Notes: generated by a model from the sequence alone, not told the origin. 64,000 nucleotides of DNA from Fibrobacter succinogenes (GCA_902762305.1 CACWNW010000007.1:1-64000); one strand, 5' to 3'; positions 16,788-25,753 are shown, counted from the first letter of the stretch. Made by a program: numbers and translations.

Positions 16788-17639
16788 CTACAGGGCCTCG
16801 CCCACCTTCACGGCTGTGCCGAGGCGGCTCTTGAACAAGTCGGGGTGGCGTTCGCGAATCTTCTTGTCGGCGACGAGAATCACGGTGCTGCCCATCTCGA
16901 AACGCCCGAGTTCCCCGCCCTTCTCGAACGTGAACTTCTTGGAAGGCTTCCAGTCGAAGCGCTTGCAGTTCCTGGGGAGCCTATCCGCGTTCGTGAGGAG
17001 CTTGTCGCTGTACACGACACCGATGCGGCCCACGTTCGTAGCACCGACCTTCACCACCAGGATTTCGGAACCGTCTTCGAGGCGGAGGCGGCTCGTAAGG
17101 CGTTCATTTATGCAGAAAAGCCCTTCCACGCGTTCGACACTGCCCACATTCACCGGCCAAAGGGTTCCCGGGCAATAGCTGGCATCTACAAGTTCGCCCT
17201 TGACGGGGCTGTGGATGCGGTGGTAGTTGAACGGAGCGAGGTAGATTGTCGCAAACATGCCGCCCTCGAAACGCTTCGCCATTTCGTCGTCGCGGAGCAG
17301 GTCCTTGAGCGTGTAGGTCTTTCCCTTCGCCTGGATAAGTTCCTGCTTTTCGTCGAACGTTCCCGTCTGCGAAAGTACGCCGTCGACCGGAGAGACGATT
17401 TCGGAATCGGCGACAGGGCGCATGCCGGGCTTGAGCCTGCGGATAAAGAGTTCACCGATATTGCGGTAATGCTCGAGCGGGAACTCCGACTCGTCCATGT
17501 TCAGCTTGTAGTAGGCAGCAAAGGCGTTACGCGCAAGCTTCGAGACGAAGGGGATGCGGAGCCGCACGAAGATACCGAAAATACGGCTGGCCGCATTCTT
17601 CGGCAGGAGTTTCATAAAAACGTAAAACGGTGTGTTCAT
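16788..17639 (-). CDS. psd: Phosphatidylserine decarboxylase proenzyme
   Basis: Makes phosphatidylethanolamine at the inner membrane. The 283-residue length and motifs fit bacterial Psd: PVDGVLSQ, NYHRIHSPVKGELVDASYCPG, the NERL region and the self-cleavage site at Gly250-Ser251, here MGST instead of the usual LGST. The start at 17639 aligns with the family N-terminus (MNTPFYVFMKLLPKN). An upstream ATG at 17684 would begin inside a repeat element. No ribosome binding site is seen; TGCTATATT ends 7 bases before the ATG, so the mRNA may be leaderless. The Fe-S gene follows closely. Confidence 0.95.
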   Translation of the reverse strand: MNTPFYVFMKLLPKNAASRIFGIFVRLRIPFVSKLARNAFAAYYKLNMDESEFPLEHYRNIGELFIRRLKPGMRPVADSEIVSPVDGVLSQTGTFDEKQELIQAKGKTYTLKDLLRDDEMAKRFEGGMFATIYLAPFNYHRIHSPVKGELVDASYCPGTLWPVNVGSVERVEGLFCINERLTSRLRLEDGSEILVVKVGATNVGRIGVVYSDKLLTNADRLPRNCKRFDWKPSKKFTFEKGGELGRFEMGSTVILVADKKIRERHPDLFKSRLGTAVKVGEAL

Positions 17640-17658
17640 AAGGGGGAATATAGCAAAA

Positions 17659-17736
17659 GGCGAGCGCCGCGACAGAGCATTCATGCTCTGGCATGGCCGA
17701 GCCTAGCTATATGCGCTCCACAGGAGCGCCATATAG
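17659..17736. repeat. Single hairpin element related to the 78-bp repeat
   Basis: GGCGAG, CGCGA, CATG and CCGAGCC occur in the same order as in the 2881-3114 units. The main hairpin, CTATATGCGCTCC (17707-17719) with GAGCGCcATATAG, carries a bulged C in the same place as the 78-bp units. A second small hairpin is AGAGCAT/ATGCTCT. Confidence 0.7.
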
Positions 17737-17745
17737 AAACGTGAA

Positions 17746-17780
17746 ATGTAAAATTATTCATTACACATTACACATCGTTA
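17746..17780. repeat. Tandem heptamers, ATTACAC type
   Basis: Five 7-base units, two of them identical ATTACAC copies (17760-17773), run into the stop codon of the next minus-strand gene. Confidence 0.7.
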
Positions 17781-18647
17781 ATGGCTTTCGAGCTTGTTCA
17801 GGTCGGTGCTGAACATCTTCCAGAGGCGCGGGGCGAACGGTCTGGACCACTCCTTCTCGGGAGCAACCCTGCTTGTAGAGGCGGCCGTAAATTCGGAATA
17901 CACAAGGAACACGAGTTCGCCGTAGCGCGCATCCCAGAGGCTCCACGCAATTTTCCAGGTGAACCCGCCGCTCCTGCCCAGGTCCGGGTCCATCGCGACT
18001 TCGAGAACCAGCGGGAGCGACACGTAGCGCACCTCGTACCGCGAGGCAATGCCAGAAAGCAAGTCCTTGAGCTTCGCGGGAACTTCACGCGAGAACGCCT
18101 GCTCGATTCCGTCACGTTCCACCCACGGGGAAAAATCACCGAGCTTCTTGCCGTCGGCAAAGGCGGAATTCAGGAGCCTAACAGACAAGGTGTCAATGTA
18201 CAAGGAATCTCCGTCGGGGAGCCGCATCCCGGGGAGCATCAGCTCGCGCTTCATTTTCGGGAACGCCTTCACGAACAGGGAATCTTCCACATGCGCGAGG
18301 TCGAAATCCAGGGCGTCCGCACTGAAACTGTGGCACATCTTGCACACTTCGGGGCGCTTCGCCTTCACGCGCAATGTCGGGAACACGCCGACCACAGCAG
18401 AGGAATCCATGCGGGAATACGCCTTCGCGTTCCATTCGCGGTAAAACTTCTCCCCGGTAATCTTGAGTTCGATATCGCCGCGGGCCCCACATTCTTCGCA
18501 CGGGGTATCGCGCATACCCGAATCGCCACCGGAACTGCCGCGGGCATCGTCACGCAGGCCCGCGCAACCCGCTAGGCAACAGCAGAATATGCCCGCAAGT
18601 ACAAAAGTACCCGCAAGCAGGCCAAATCTCTTTTGCGTCAACAGCAT
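17778..18647 (-). CDS. Cysteine-containing lipoprotein, function unknown
   Basis: A 289-residue lipoprotein: signal with lipobox CLAGC, Gly/Asp-rich linker, then PCEECG and later CKMCH. The two Cys pairs could bind zinc; the second reads CxxCH, the c-type heme site, but a single site in an otherwise unrelated protein is weak evidence. The rest has no recognised domain. The last 15 residues contain an SRPFAPRLWKMFSTDLN segment. The start lacks a ribosome binding site and has TGCTATATT exactly 6 bases upstream (leaderless type). dtd ends upstream, 19 bases away, on the same strand. Confidence 0.7.
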   Translation of the reverse strand: MLLTQKRFGLLAGTFVLAGIFCCCLAGCAGLRDDARGSSGGDSGMRDTPCEECGARGDIELKITGEKFYREWNAKAYSRMDSSAVVGVFPTLRVKAKRPEVCKMCHSFSADALDFDLAHVEDSLFVKAFPKMKRELMLPGMRLPDGDSLYIDTLSVRLLNSAFADGKKLGDFSPWVERDGIEQAFSREVPAKLKDLLSGIASRYEVRYVSLPLVLEVAMDPDLGRSGGFTWKIAWSLWDARYGELVFLVYSEFTAASTSRVAPEKEWSRPFAPRLWKMFSTDLNKLESH

Positions 18648-18666
18648 ACCCGCAATATAGCAAACG

Positions 18667-19101
18667 TCAGTCGAGCATTATGGTGAAGGGGCCGTCGTTC
18701 ACGAGGCTCACCTGCATATCGGCGCCAAAATGGCCTGTTTCCACAACGGCGATTTCTTTTTTGCATTCAGCGATGATGTATTCGTACAGTTCGTTTGCAA
18801 GCGTGGGGTTCCCGGCACCGTTAAAAGTCGGGCGGTTCCCCTTGTGGCAATCGGCATACAGGGTGAACTGCGAAACCAGCAGGAGCGCGCCGCCCACGTC
18901 CTTGATGGAGAGGTTCGTCTTGCCGTTTTCGTCGGCAAAGATACGCAACGCAAGCATTTTCCTGATGAAACGGTCGGCGACTTCGCGCGTATCGCCCTCC
19001 CCCACGCCAATCAAGACCAAATAGCCCTTCCCAATCTTACCGATGGTCTCGCCCGCGATATCCACCGCGGCTTCCGTCACTCGCTGAATCAAAAACTTCA
19101 T
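18667..19101 (-). CDS. dtd: D-aminoacyl-tRNA deacylase
   Basis: Removes D-amino acids and glycine wrongly loaded onto tRNA. The 144-residue protein has both family signatures: [15 protein letters not shown] (catalytic Thr region) near residue 80 and the C-terminal NDGPFTIML. The length is normal. AAGGTG lies before the ATG. A tandem repeat region separates it from the asparaginase gene upstream, so it may have its own promoter. Confidence 0.95.
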   Translation of the reverse strand: MKFLIQRVTEAAVDIAGETIGKIGKGYLVLIGVGEGDTREVADRFIRKMLALRIFADENGKTNLSIKDVGGALLLVSQFTLYADCHKGNRPTFNGAGNPTLANELYEYIIAECKKEIAVVETGHFGADMQVSLVNDGPFTIMLD

Positions 19102-19166
19102 TTTTCACCTTATATTACTTTGTTTTAAATTTCACATTTCGAGATACGCGCAAGGCACCAGTTCCT

Positions 19167-19295
19167 GTTTCAAGACGCCCGCGGGTTTCGAGATGCGCGC
19201 AGTATTTTTCCGTTTCAAGACGCCCGCGGGTTTCAAGAAGCGCGAATGCTTCGGTTCACGTTTCAAGATGCCCGCAGGTTTCAAGATGCCCGCAG
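19167..19295. repeat. Tandem repeats of 45-48 bp behind the asparaginase gene
   Basis: GTTTCAAGACGCCCGCGGG begins units at 19167 and 19212; GTTTCAAGATGCCCGCAG begins copies at 19260 and 19278. The units end with GAGATGCGCG-like sequence. On the minus strand the repeats stay open in one frame and would encode Lys/Pro/Ala/Gly peptides such as KPAGVLK. Confidence 0.75.
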
Positions 19296-19304
19296 CCCTT
19301 ACAT

Positions 19305-20252
19305 TCACGCATTCGCAAAGAACTTCTTGATAACCCGCGGGTTCTCCGTCACCGTCAGGCACAGCCGCAGGAGCACGGCGGCCTTCTGCGGGGCAAGCGT
19401 GCCCGCACATATCCGCCCGGGAGCAAGCGTCTCGTTGAGCGTAACAGTCCCGTGATTCGTCCGGCTGGCAACGACCACCGGGATATCGATGGCCGCAAGC
19501 GCCTCCGCCCACGCCTTGCTGAACTCGCCCGAACCCGCACCCGCAATCACGAGCCCGTCGGAGATACATGCGGCATATTCCAGCACTTTCGGGTTCGCAT
19601 CCACCGAGAAATACACCACATTCACCCGCGGGAGGCTTTCCAGTTTCGAGACATCGAAGAAGTTCTTTTCCCTCAGGGCATCCATACACGCGCCCTCGCC
19701 CGCCAAATCGACGCCCATCGCATTGAGCGCGCTGGCACTGCACTTTTGCACGCGTTTCGCATCGAAAAGTTCACCCGCAAAGTAGACCCACACGTAGTTC
19801 TCGGGCGGGTCGTCGTCGACGGCAAAACCCGCGGCAACGCGCACGGCTCCCAGCAGGTTTGCAGGCCCGTCCGGATTCTTCGCGGTCGCAGGCTTCATCG
19901 ATCCCGTAAAAATCACGGGCTTTTCGCACTTGACCGTAAGGCTCAAGAAATACGCGGTCTCGTCCATCGTGTCAGTGCCGTGCGTTATCACGATACCGTC
20001 CACCGGCTCGTCTTCCTGCAGTTCCTTCACGCGGTTTGCAAGCGCAATCCAGATGCGGTCCGTCATGTCGTCGGAATTGATGTTGCAGATTTCCTCGACG
20101 CGCACGTCCGCGTATTCCGCAAGCTCGGGCACAGAAGCCACGAGATTTCCGCCCGAAATCTGGCCCGACACATAGCCGGTATCCTTGCCGCTCTCGCCCA
20201 CGCCGGCAATCGTCCCGCCGGTAGTCAGCACCACAATTTTCTTCTTCGCCAT
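19305..20252 (-). CDS. L-asparaginase
   Basis: Hydrolyses asparagine to aspartate and ammonia. A 315-residue protein with both catalytic threonine motifs: TTGGTIAG near residues 10-17 and HGTDTMDETA near residue 90. It lacks a signal peptide, so it should be cytoplasmic, although its sequence resembles the type II branch. The start overlaps the stop of the upstream peptidase gene (TAATG), so translation is probably coupled. Several tandem repeats follow its stop codon. Confidence 0.92.
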   Translation of the reverse strand: MAKKKIVVLTTGGTIAGVGESGKDTGYVSGQISGGNLVASVPELAEYADVRVEEICNINSDDMTDRIWIALANRVKELQEDEPVDGIVITHGTDTMDETAYFLSLTVKCEKPVIFTGSMKPATAKNPDGPANLLGAVRVAAGFAVDDDPPENYVWVYFAGELFDAKRVQKCSASALNAMGVDLAGEGACMDALREKNFFDVSKLESLPRVNVVYFSVDANPKVLEYAACISDGLVIAGAGSGEFSKAWAEALAAIDIPVVVASRTNHGTVTLNETLAPGRICAGTLAPQKAAVLLRLCLTVTENPRVIKKFFANA

Positions 20253-21238
20253 TATCTCACCTCGTCGAGTAGCTGGTCCGTCTTTACCCCGTAAAATTTC
20301 ATGAGCGCATCGTCTGCTTCCATGTTTCGCAAGCTCTGTATAAATTCCCTGAAATGTACAAAGCTTCCGTCACGCGCAAGCAGGCGTTCCACCATCTTCT
20401 GCGAATACCAGTAAAGGCGCACGGCCACATCAGTGGAAGGCTCCTTCACAAAGGGTTCCGTCAGGGCTTCCTTCGAAGGCACAACTCCCTCCGGGCGCGG
20501 GCTGCCCGTACGCGATGCGTCCACCACCTGCGCGATACCCTCGTTGACCCAGAGCGGGACTTTCGAACGAGTCATGGCCCGCACAAAGGAATGCGTCAAC
20601 TCGTGGAAAATGACGGGCCGGTAGATTTCGCGGTACTGCATCATCTCTACGGGAATGCGGAGCTTGCCATCAAACACGGCGGCCACCCACTCCGGACGTG
20701 GCCCAACGCCCTGATATTCGCTCGACTTGTACAGCACGAGACTCATCTTGTTGTTGGGCCTAAAATCGAACAGGTTGCACAGGGAATCGTAGGCGACCTC
20801 AAGCACCGCGAGCGCTTCCATCACGTCGCGTTTCGAAGGACGTCCCTCGAATTCCACGCGGAAATGCATCGAGCCCTCGAACCCCAGTTCATCCATCTCG
20901 CGCAAAAGCTGCGCCGATTTCTTTTTGAGGAACCCGAAATCTCCATCCGCATAGCCGAGCGAATCGACAAAACGGATGCATTCTCCGTATCGTTCTTGCT
21001 CGTAAAGAATGCCCGCCAGGTGGAGCTGCAAGTTCGTATCGTGAGGAGCATCACACAGGAGGGCGCGAACGGCCTGCTCGGCGCACTTCCAATCGGCCGC
21101 ATCCAGACACTCCACAGCATCGGCTACAAGTGCCTCATGCCTTTCAAATTCGGCCTTTTCGGCATTTTTCGTTACAAAAAGTTTCACCCCAAAGGCGACC
21201 AAAATCATTGACAAAAAGGTAACGATTAAATTTCTCAT
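20252..21238 (-). CDS. Membrane-anchored zinc peptidase (peptidase MA-like) with TPR-like helices
   Basis: A 328-residue protein. One N-terminal membrane segment (LIVTFLSMILVAFGVKLF) is followed by about 90 residues of helical, TPR-like sequence. The catalytic domain has HELTHSF (an HExxH zinc site, near residue 211) and a downstream WVNEGIAQVVD, where the Glu is the likely third ligand, as in the gluzincin MA-like family. It should face the periplasm. Substrates are unknown. It is the first gene of a pair with the asparaginase. The start lies near a TATAAT element on the minus strand (about 21265), in a 59-base region shared with the divergent TIGR02147 gene. Confidence 0.8.
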   Translation of the reverse strand: MRNLIVTFLSMILVAFGVKLFVTKNAEKAEFERHEALVADAVECLDAADWKCAEQAVRALLCDAPHDTNLQLHLAGILYEQERYGECIRFVDSLGYADGDFGFLKKKSAQLLREMDELGFEGSMHFRVEFEGRPSKRDVMEALAVLEVAYDSLCNLFDFRPNNKMSLVLYKSSEYQGVGPRPEWVAAVFDGKLRIPVEMMQYREIYRPVIFHELTHSFVRAMTRSKVPLWVNEGIAQVVDASRTGSPRPEGVVPSKEALTEPFVKEPSTDVAVRLYWYSQKMVERLLARDGSFVHFREFIQSLRNMEADDALMKFYGVKTDQLLDEVR

Positions 21239-21297
21239 AGGCTCAAATCGGACTTTCCCAAATTATATATTTTTTTACAAATAATGGGGCAAGCCAA

Positions 21298-22125
21298 ATG
21301 CCAAGTATCTACGATTATACAGACTACCGGGATATCATTCGGGATTTCTATCTCGAGAAAAAAAAGAAGAACGCCAAGTATTCGTACAGCGTTCTCGGAA
21401 TGGCAATCGGCCTGAATGCGAGCCATGTGTTCTGCATTGTCGAAAAAAAGCGCAACCTGCCCGTGCGCTGTGTCCCCGCCATCAAGAAAGTGCTCGGCCT
21501 AACCGGCCGCGCCGCCCGCTACTTTGACCTCCTGCTTGCCGCCTCCCGTACCAAATCCGAAAAGACCCGCGAAGAAATCCTTGCCAAAGCCGTCCTTTTG
21601 CGCGATGTGAAAAAGCACGTGCTCCAGGACAAAGAAATCAAGTACCTGAGCGACTGGTGGACGCCCGTAATCAGGGCCCTCATCGAAGTAAACCAGGGCA
21701 AGGTCGACGTCAAGACCATCGCGGAATGCCTCGAACCCGCCATCGGCGAAGAAAAAGTCCTGGAAAGCATAGATTTGCTCAAGGATTTGGGCTTTATTCA
21801 AGATTTGGGCAACGGACGCGTGAAAATCGCCGATTCCCATATCAACATCTCCGGCGAGGAACGCGCACAGGCAATTAGGGCATTCCAGGCTGCAGTAATG
21901 CAAATTGGAGCCCGTTCTTTACAAACAATTGCACCGGAAGACCGAGATATTTCTACACTTACAATGGCGGTAGACCAACAAGGCTTTGAAGAAATCAAGA
22001 GTATGATTCAGGAATTCCGGAAAGACGTCCAGATTCGAGTAGACAAGTGCGGGAAGCCCACGCGCGTCCTGCAGATGAACCTTGCCTTGTTCCCCGTGGC
22101 GTTCAATAAGAAGATTTCGAAATGA
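21298..22125 (+). CDS. TIGR02147-family protein (DUF4423), probable regulator
   Basis: A 275-residue protein of the second-largest paralogous family described in Fibrobacter succinogenes. It opens with IYDYTDYRDIIRDFYLEKK, then a helix-turn-helix-like segment (YSYSVLGMAIGLNASHVFCIVEKKRN) and the typical LLLAASRTKSEKTREEIL and LSDWWTPVIRALIE stretches. The C-terminal half is DUF4423-like. Transcription regulation is inferred from the HTH-like part; direct proof is lacking for the family. The stop overlaps the start of the DUF2341 lipoprotein gene, a strong hint that the two work together. Confidence 0.85.
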   Translation: MPSIYDYTDYRDIIRDFYLEKKKKNAKYSYSVLGMAIGLNASHVFCIVEKKRNLPVRCVPAIKKVLGLTGRAARYFDLLLAASRTKSEKTREEILAKAVLLRDVKKHVLQDKEIKYLSDWWTPVIRALIEVNQGKVDVKTIAECLEPAIGEEKVLESIDLLKDLGFIQDLGNGRVKIADSHINISGEERAQAIRAFQAAVMQIGARSLQTIAPEDRDISTLTMAVDQQGFEEIKSMIQEFRKDVQIRVDKCGKPTRVLQMNLALFPVAFNKKISK

Positions 22126-23669
22126 TGAAGACCCTGTTTAAAATATTTCCGATCATTCCGATGATCTTCTTCGGCGCATGTACGAATTCCGACATGGCCG
22201 GTGGGACTACGGAAACGGAAAACGCCATTGCGACTGTTTCGATACAGGTCAACAATGGCAAGAAGCCCGCAAAGGCTTCGTACAGGGTGCTTCCGAGCTG
22301 GTATGTTACCGATTCCACAGGCAACGTAAACGCAGACGACATCACATACGTCGGCGAAACGGACAGCCTCGGAAGAATCCTTATCGAGAACCACAAGGAA
22401 GGCTCTTACACCATCCAGATAGAACAGGGCGATTCTGCCCTAGTCTACCAGTACACGCTGAACGGGCTTTCCAAGAACTTCTCCGTCCCCAAGGCATACC
22501 TCAAAAAGAAGGGTACCGTCAACGGATGGGTTTCGCTCCCCGACAGCGCGAAGTACGCCTGGGTGAACTTCGAAGGTATCGGGCGTGTCGCCAAGACGGA
22601 TTCCCTCGGGTACTTCGTCGCAGACAAGCTCCCCGTCGGGCATGTTTCCATCAAGTCCTGGAGCGGCGACGATACGGAATGCATCGCCGAAGCCAAGGTG
22701 GCGGTACCTACAGCCGACACGCTGCGCATTGGGCACCTGCTATCGCCGGCAAAGAATGGGCTCGTACAGACGCTCAACATCAATCCGACCGACCTGGTTT
22801 CGGACTGGATGCGCCCCCTGACAGTCCCGTTCGTCCTCACGCTCCGGTTGGACTCCACGAATTTCGACTTCACGAAGGCCCGCGAAGACGGTAGCGATGT
22901 GAACCTGTACGCAAGCAACGGCACTACGGTCCCGATGGCAATCGAGAACTGGGAGCCCGATATCAAGAGCGCCGTCATCAGCATCAGGCTCGAAGACCTC
23001 GCCGACACGGCCGACACCTGGTCGCTCGAATCCGGCAACCCCGACGCAGTCGCCCCCGAAAAGGTGGACATCTGGGAAGGCATCAGCGATTCGCTCTGGT
23101 ACGAACTCAACACCGTCGAGGTATTCAACTTCGAAAGCGGAAGCCCTGTGAGCGATTTGCCCTCCCCTCTCAGGAGAGACGCCTGGTACGTGCAGCTCCA
23201 CAAGAAAGACACCCTTACGGATTCCGTGACGGTATCGTTCCTGAGTTCGAACGCCTCTGTAACTACGGTCGATTCCCGTATGGGCAAGGCCATGCATATC
23301 GACTACGCGGTCGACTATCCCGACATTGTGGTGTTCGGCACACGCCTCACCCGCCACCAGCACGACTGGAGCCGCATGGACTCGCTGGTCGTATGGATGC
23401 GCACCGACGGCGACTTCGAAATCATCCTCGAATCGCTCGACGACCCGCTGAACTACAAGGCCTCGTACAAGGGTACGGGCAAGAGTCTCATTGAATGGAC
23501 CCGCTATTGCCTCAAGCCCGAAGATTTCACGTACAAGTTCCGCGACTACCACGGCTGGGAATACGTGCGCAACCGCATCACGAACTTCACCATATTCAGC
23601 TACAACGGCACCGAGACGTGGATTGACGCCGTGCGCGTCTACGGTGTGAACCGCGACGACCTCCGATAA
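22122..23669 (+). CDS. DUF2341 lipoprotein with C-terminal jelly-roll-like domain
   Basis: A 515-residue lipoprotein with lipobox FFGAC. About residues 35-200 form carboxypeptidase-regulatory-like beta domains (GTVNGWVSLPDSAKYAWVNF, DSLGYFVADKLPVG). Near residues 245-290 NFDFTKAREDGSDVNLYAS matches DUF2341, found in sugar-binding and channel-linked proteins. The last 150 residues resemble a carbohydrate-binding jelly roll (ESGSP, DSLVVWMRTDGDFEIILES, WIDAVRVYG). A role in binding polysaccharide at the surface is an inference. The start overlaps the TIGR02147 stop; a clear terminator follows. Confidence 0.75.
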   Translation: MMKTLFKIFPIIPMIFFGACTNSDMAGGTTETENAIATVSIQVNNGKKPAKASYRVLPSWYVTDSTGNVNADDITYVGETDSLGRILIENHKEGSYTIQIEQGDSALVYQYTLNGLSKNFSVPKAYLKKKGTVNGWVSLPDSAKYAWVNFEGIGRVAKTDSLGYFVADKLPVGHVSIKSWSGDDTECIAEAKVAVPTADTLRIGHLLSPAKNGLVQTLNINPTDLVSDWMRPLTVPFVLTLRLDSTNFDFTKAREDGSDVNLYASNGTTVPMAIENWEPDIKSAVISIRLEDLADTADTWSLESGNPDAVAPEKVDIWEGISDSLWYELNTVEVFNFESGSPVSDLPSPLRRDAWYVQLHKKDTLTDSVTVSFLSSNASVTTVDSRMGKAMHIDYAVDYPDIVVFGTRLTRHQHDWSRMDSLVVWMRTDGDFEIILESLDDPLNYKASYKGTGKSLIEWTRYCLKPEDFTYKFRDYHGWEYVRNRITNFTIFSYNGTETWIDAVRVYGVNRDDLR

Positions 23670-23684
23670 AAAGCTCTTTACAAG

Positions 23685-23722
23685 AAAAGACCGACCGTGC
23701 ATCAGCACGACCGGTCTTTTTA
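23685..23722 (+). terminator. Terminator of the TIGR02147 operon
   Basis: AAAAGACCGACCGTGC pairs with GCACGACCGGTCTTTT across an ATCA loop, with a T run. Confidence 0.85.
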
Positions 23723-23862
23723 ACTATAGTTGCAGCATTTCTCCAACCCAGAATTCACCAGCAACATAGTCTGCCGTTTCTCACGGCTTATTCCATAACT
23801 AACCGTTAATGTTAAACTAGGTTATTCATCACACTTTTTTACCTAATCCACATTTTTTACCA

Positions 23863-23877
23863 TTTACAAATTGTAAA
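23863..23877. promoter_or_regulatory. Palindrome in the promoter region of the next gene
   Basis: TTTACAAATTGTAAA is a perfect 7-1-7 palindrome about 57 bases before the 23934 start. It may be an operator; no regulator can be named. Confidence 0.3.
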
Positions 23878-23933
23878 GGGTTTTCTAGCATTGAATCAGG
23901 GATTATACACTACTAAACTAAAAGAAGGAAAAC

Positions 23934-24437
23934 ATGAAACTCCATTTTGCAGCATTATTCGTGCTCGTATTCGCACTGGTAGGCAACTCTTTCGCCGACG
24001 ACCGTTACGAGATACAGGTCTCTAACACCCAAGACCAGAAAATCTCTTTTCAGAATAAACAATGGTACATAGGCAACCGTGCTGTCGATGCCGACGAAGC
24101 CGTCGAGGCTCTCAAATCCAAAGAGGAATCAGCAAGCACCTACAGTGCGGCAAAGGGATTCTACTATCCGGGTCTGGTCCTCGCCTACACAGGTGGTGCC
24201 GCCCTCGGCGCCGGTGTCGGCCAACTGCTCTGGGGCGAAACCGAACTGGGGGCCTACCTTTCCATCGGCGGTGTCGCTGTCATAGGAATCTCGCTGCTGC
24301 TCACAACAATTGCGAACAGCTACGTGCACGACGCCATCGACCTCTACAACAAGGGAATCGGGATTTCGGAAACTGCGCTCAAGCTGAAAGTCGTCCCCAC
24401 ACAACAGGGCGGAATAGCCGTGGCGCTTGCGTTCTAG
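23934..24437 (+). CDS. Small exported membrane protein, function unknown
   Basis: A 167-residue protein with a signal peptide (FVLVFALVGNSFA), a soluble stretch of about 65 residues with an NKQWYIGNRAVD segment, then two hydrophobic segments: a Gly/Ala-rich one (YPGLVLAYTGGAALGAGVG) and one at YLSIGGVAVIGISLLLTTIA. The tail is short and lipophilic. No family was recognised. AAGGA precedes the ATG, and a terminator follows. It is a single-gene unit. Confidence 0.75.
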   Translation: MKLHFAALFVLVFALVGNSFADDRYEIQVSNTQDQKISFQNKQWYIGNRAVDADEAVEALKSKEESASTYSAAKGFYYPGLVLAYTGGAALGAGVGQLLWGETELGAYLSIGGVAVIGISLLLTTIANSYVHDAIDLYNKGIGISETALKLKVVPTQQGGIAVALAF

Positions 24438-24467
24438 GCCCCCAGACAGCCCGCATTTTTCTAAATT

Positions 24468-24497
24468 TACCCGCGTTCAAAGAGCGCGGGTTTTTCC
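24468..24497 (+). terminator. Terminator between the membrane protein gene and ychF
   Basis: CCCGCG pairs with CGCGGG with a T run after it, 30 bases after the stop codon. Confidence 0.7.
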
Positions 24498-24521
24498 GTG
24501 CAAATCAAATCGGAGATTATC

Positions 24522-25619
24522 ATGGGTTTCAAATGCGGTATCGTAGGCCTCCCGAACGTAGGCAAGTCCACCATCTTTAACGCCATCACCAACGCCGGTG
24601 CCGAAGCAGCGAACTACCCGTTCTGCACCATCGAGCCGAACGTGGGCATGGTGAGCGTCCCGGACAGCCGCCTCGACGAGCTCGTGAAGGTCTACAACCC
24701 GAAGTCCATCGTCCCCGCCGTTACGGAATTCGTGGACATCGCCGGCCTCGTGAAGGGTGCCGCCCAGGGCGAAGGCCTCGGCAACCAGTTCCTCACCCAT
24801 ATCCGCGAATGCGAAGCCATCATGGAAGTCATCCGCTGCTTCGACGACGAGAACATCGTGCACGTGAGCGGCTCCGTGGATCCGGTCCGCGACGTGGAAG
24901 TCATCGAGACCGAGCTCATCCTGAAGGACCTCGACACGGTGGAAAAGCGACTCTCTACCGAAGCGAAGGGCGCCCGTACCGGCAACGCCGAAGCGAAGGC
25001 TCGCCTCGCCGCCTGCGAACTCCTGAAGAAGACCATGGAAGAGGGCAAGGCCGCCCGCACCGTGATGCACGACAGCGAAGAAATGGAAGGCATCGTCAAG
25101 GACTTGGGCCTCCTCACCGCGAAGCCGCTGTTCTACTGTGCGAACGTGAAGGAAGACGACATCCTCACCGGCAACGCCTATGTGGACCAGCTCAAGGATT
25201 ACGCCTCAAAGAACGGCCACGAAGTCATCGTCATCAGCGGCAAGATCGAAGAAGAACTCTCCGCGATGGAACCCGCCGATAAGGTTGAATTCCTCAAGGA
25301 ACTCGGCATGAAGGAATCGGGCCTCGACGCCGTGGTGCGCAAGGGCTACGAAATCCTCGGGCTCCGCACGTTCTTCACCGCAGGCGAAAAGGAATGCCGT
25401 GCCTGGACGTTCCACGCGGGCTACAAGGCCCCGCAGTGCGCAGGCGTCATCCACACCGACTTCGAACGCGGCTTCATCCGCGCAGAAACCCTGAGCTACG
25501 CCGACTTTTTGAAGCACGGCAGCTGGAACGCCGCGAAGGAAGCGGGCCTCGTCCGCACCGAAGGCAAGGACTACCTGGTACAGGATGGCGACATCATGTA
25601 CTTCCTGTTTAATGTGTAA
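24522..25619 (+). CDS. ychF: Redox-regulated ATPase/GTPase YchF
   Basis: A 365-residue Obg-family P-loop protein that binds ATP in preference to GTP and associates with ribosomes. GLPNVGKSTIFNAIT is the P-loop near residues 8-22; DIAGLVKGAAQGEGLGNQFL is the switch-II region. The C-terminal TGS domain follows from about TAGEKECRAWTFHAG. The length is typical. The start at 24522 is preceded by GGAG; a GTG 24 bases upstream would sit within the previous terminator region. Confidence 0.96.
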   Translation: MGFKCGIVGLPNVGKSTIFNAITNAGAEAANYPFCTIEPNVGMVSVPDSRLDELVKVYNPKSIVPAVTEFVDIAGLVKGAAQGEGLGNQFLTHIRECEAIMEVIRCFDDENIVHVSGSVDPVRDVEVIETELILKDLDTVEKRLSTEAKGARTGNAEAKARLAACELLKKTMEEGKAARTVMHDSEEMEGIVKDLGLLTAKPLFYCANVKEDDILTGNAYVDQLKDYASKNGHEVIVISGKIEEELSAMEPADKVEFLKELGMKESGLDAVVRKGYEILGLRTFFTAGEKECRAWTFHAGYKAPQCAGVIHTDFERGFIRAETLSYADFLKHGSWNAAKEAGLVRTEGKDYLVQDGDIMYFLFNV

Positions 25620-25636
25620 TATTTGCCAGAAAGTTT

Positions 25637-25666
25637 AAAACCGCGGGCAATTCGCTCGCGGTTTTT
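25637..25666 (+). terminator. Terminator of ychF
   Basis: AAACCGCG pairs with CGCGGTTT over a short loop, followed by a T run. Confidence 0.8.
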
Positions 25667-25689
25667 CTTTTTGCAAATCGGCTCTATCG

Positions 25690-25730
25690 ATTGTTTATCT
25701 CGCCAATAGTTTATCGTTTATCGCGCCAAC
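25690..25730. repeat. GTTTATC short repeats at a gene end
   Basis: GTTTATC occurs three times, two of them in direct tandem, with (T/G)CGCCAA words between, just beyond the stop of the minus-strand gene at 25754. Confidence 0.45.
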
Positions 25731-25753
25731 TGGCTAAGCGCAATAACCATCGG

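Noticed and set aside
18300-18340. Heme-binding CxxCH in the lipoprotein at 17778-18647
   Set aside because: Single site without cytochrome context; zinc or disulfide is as likely.
19132-19743. Open frame over the asparaginase 3' half and the tandem repeats
   Set aside because: Out of frame with a well-supported enzyme. Only the possible read-through tail is kept as a finding.
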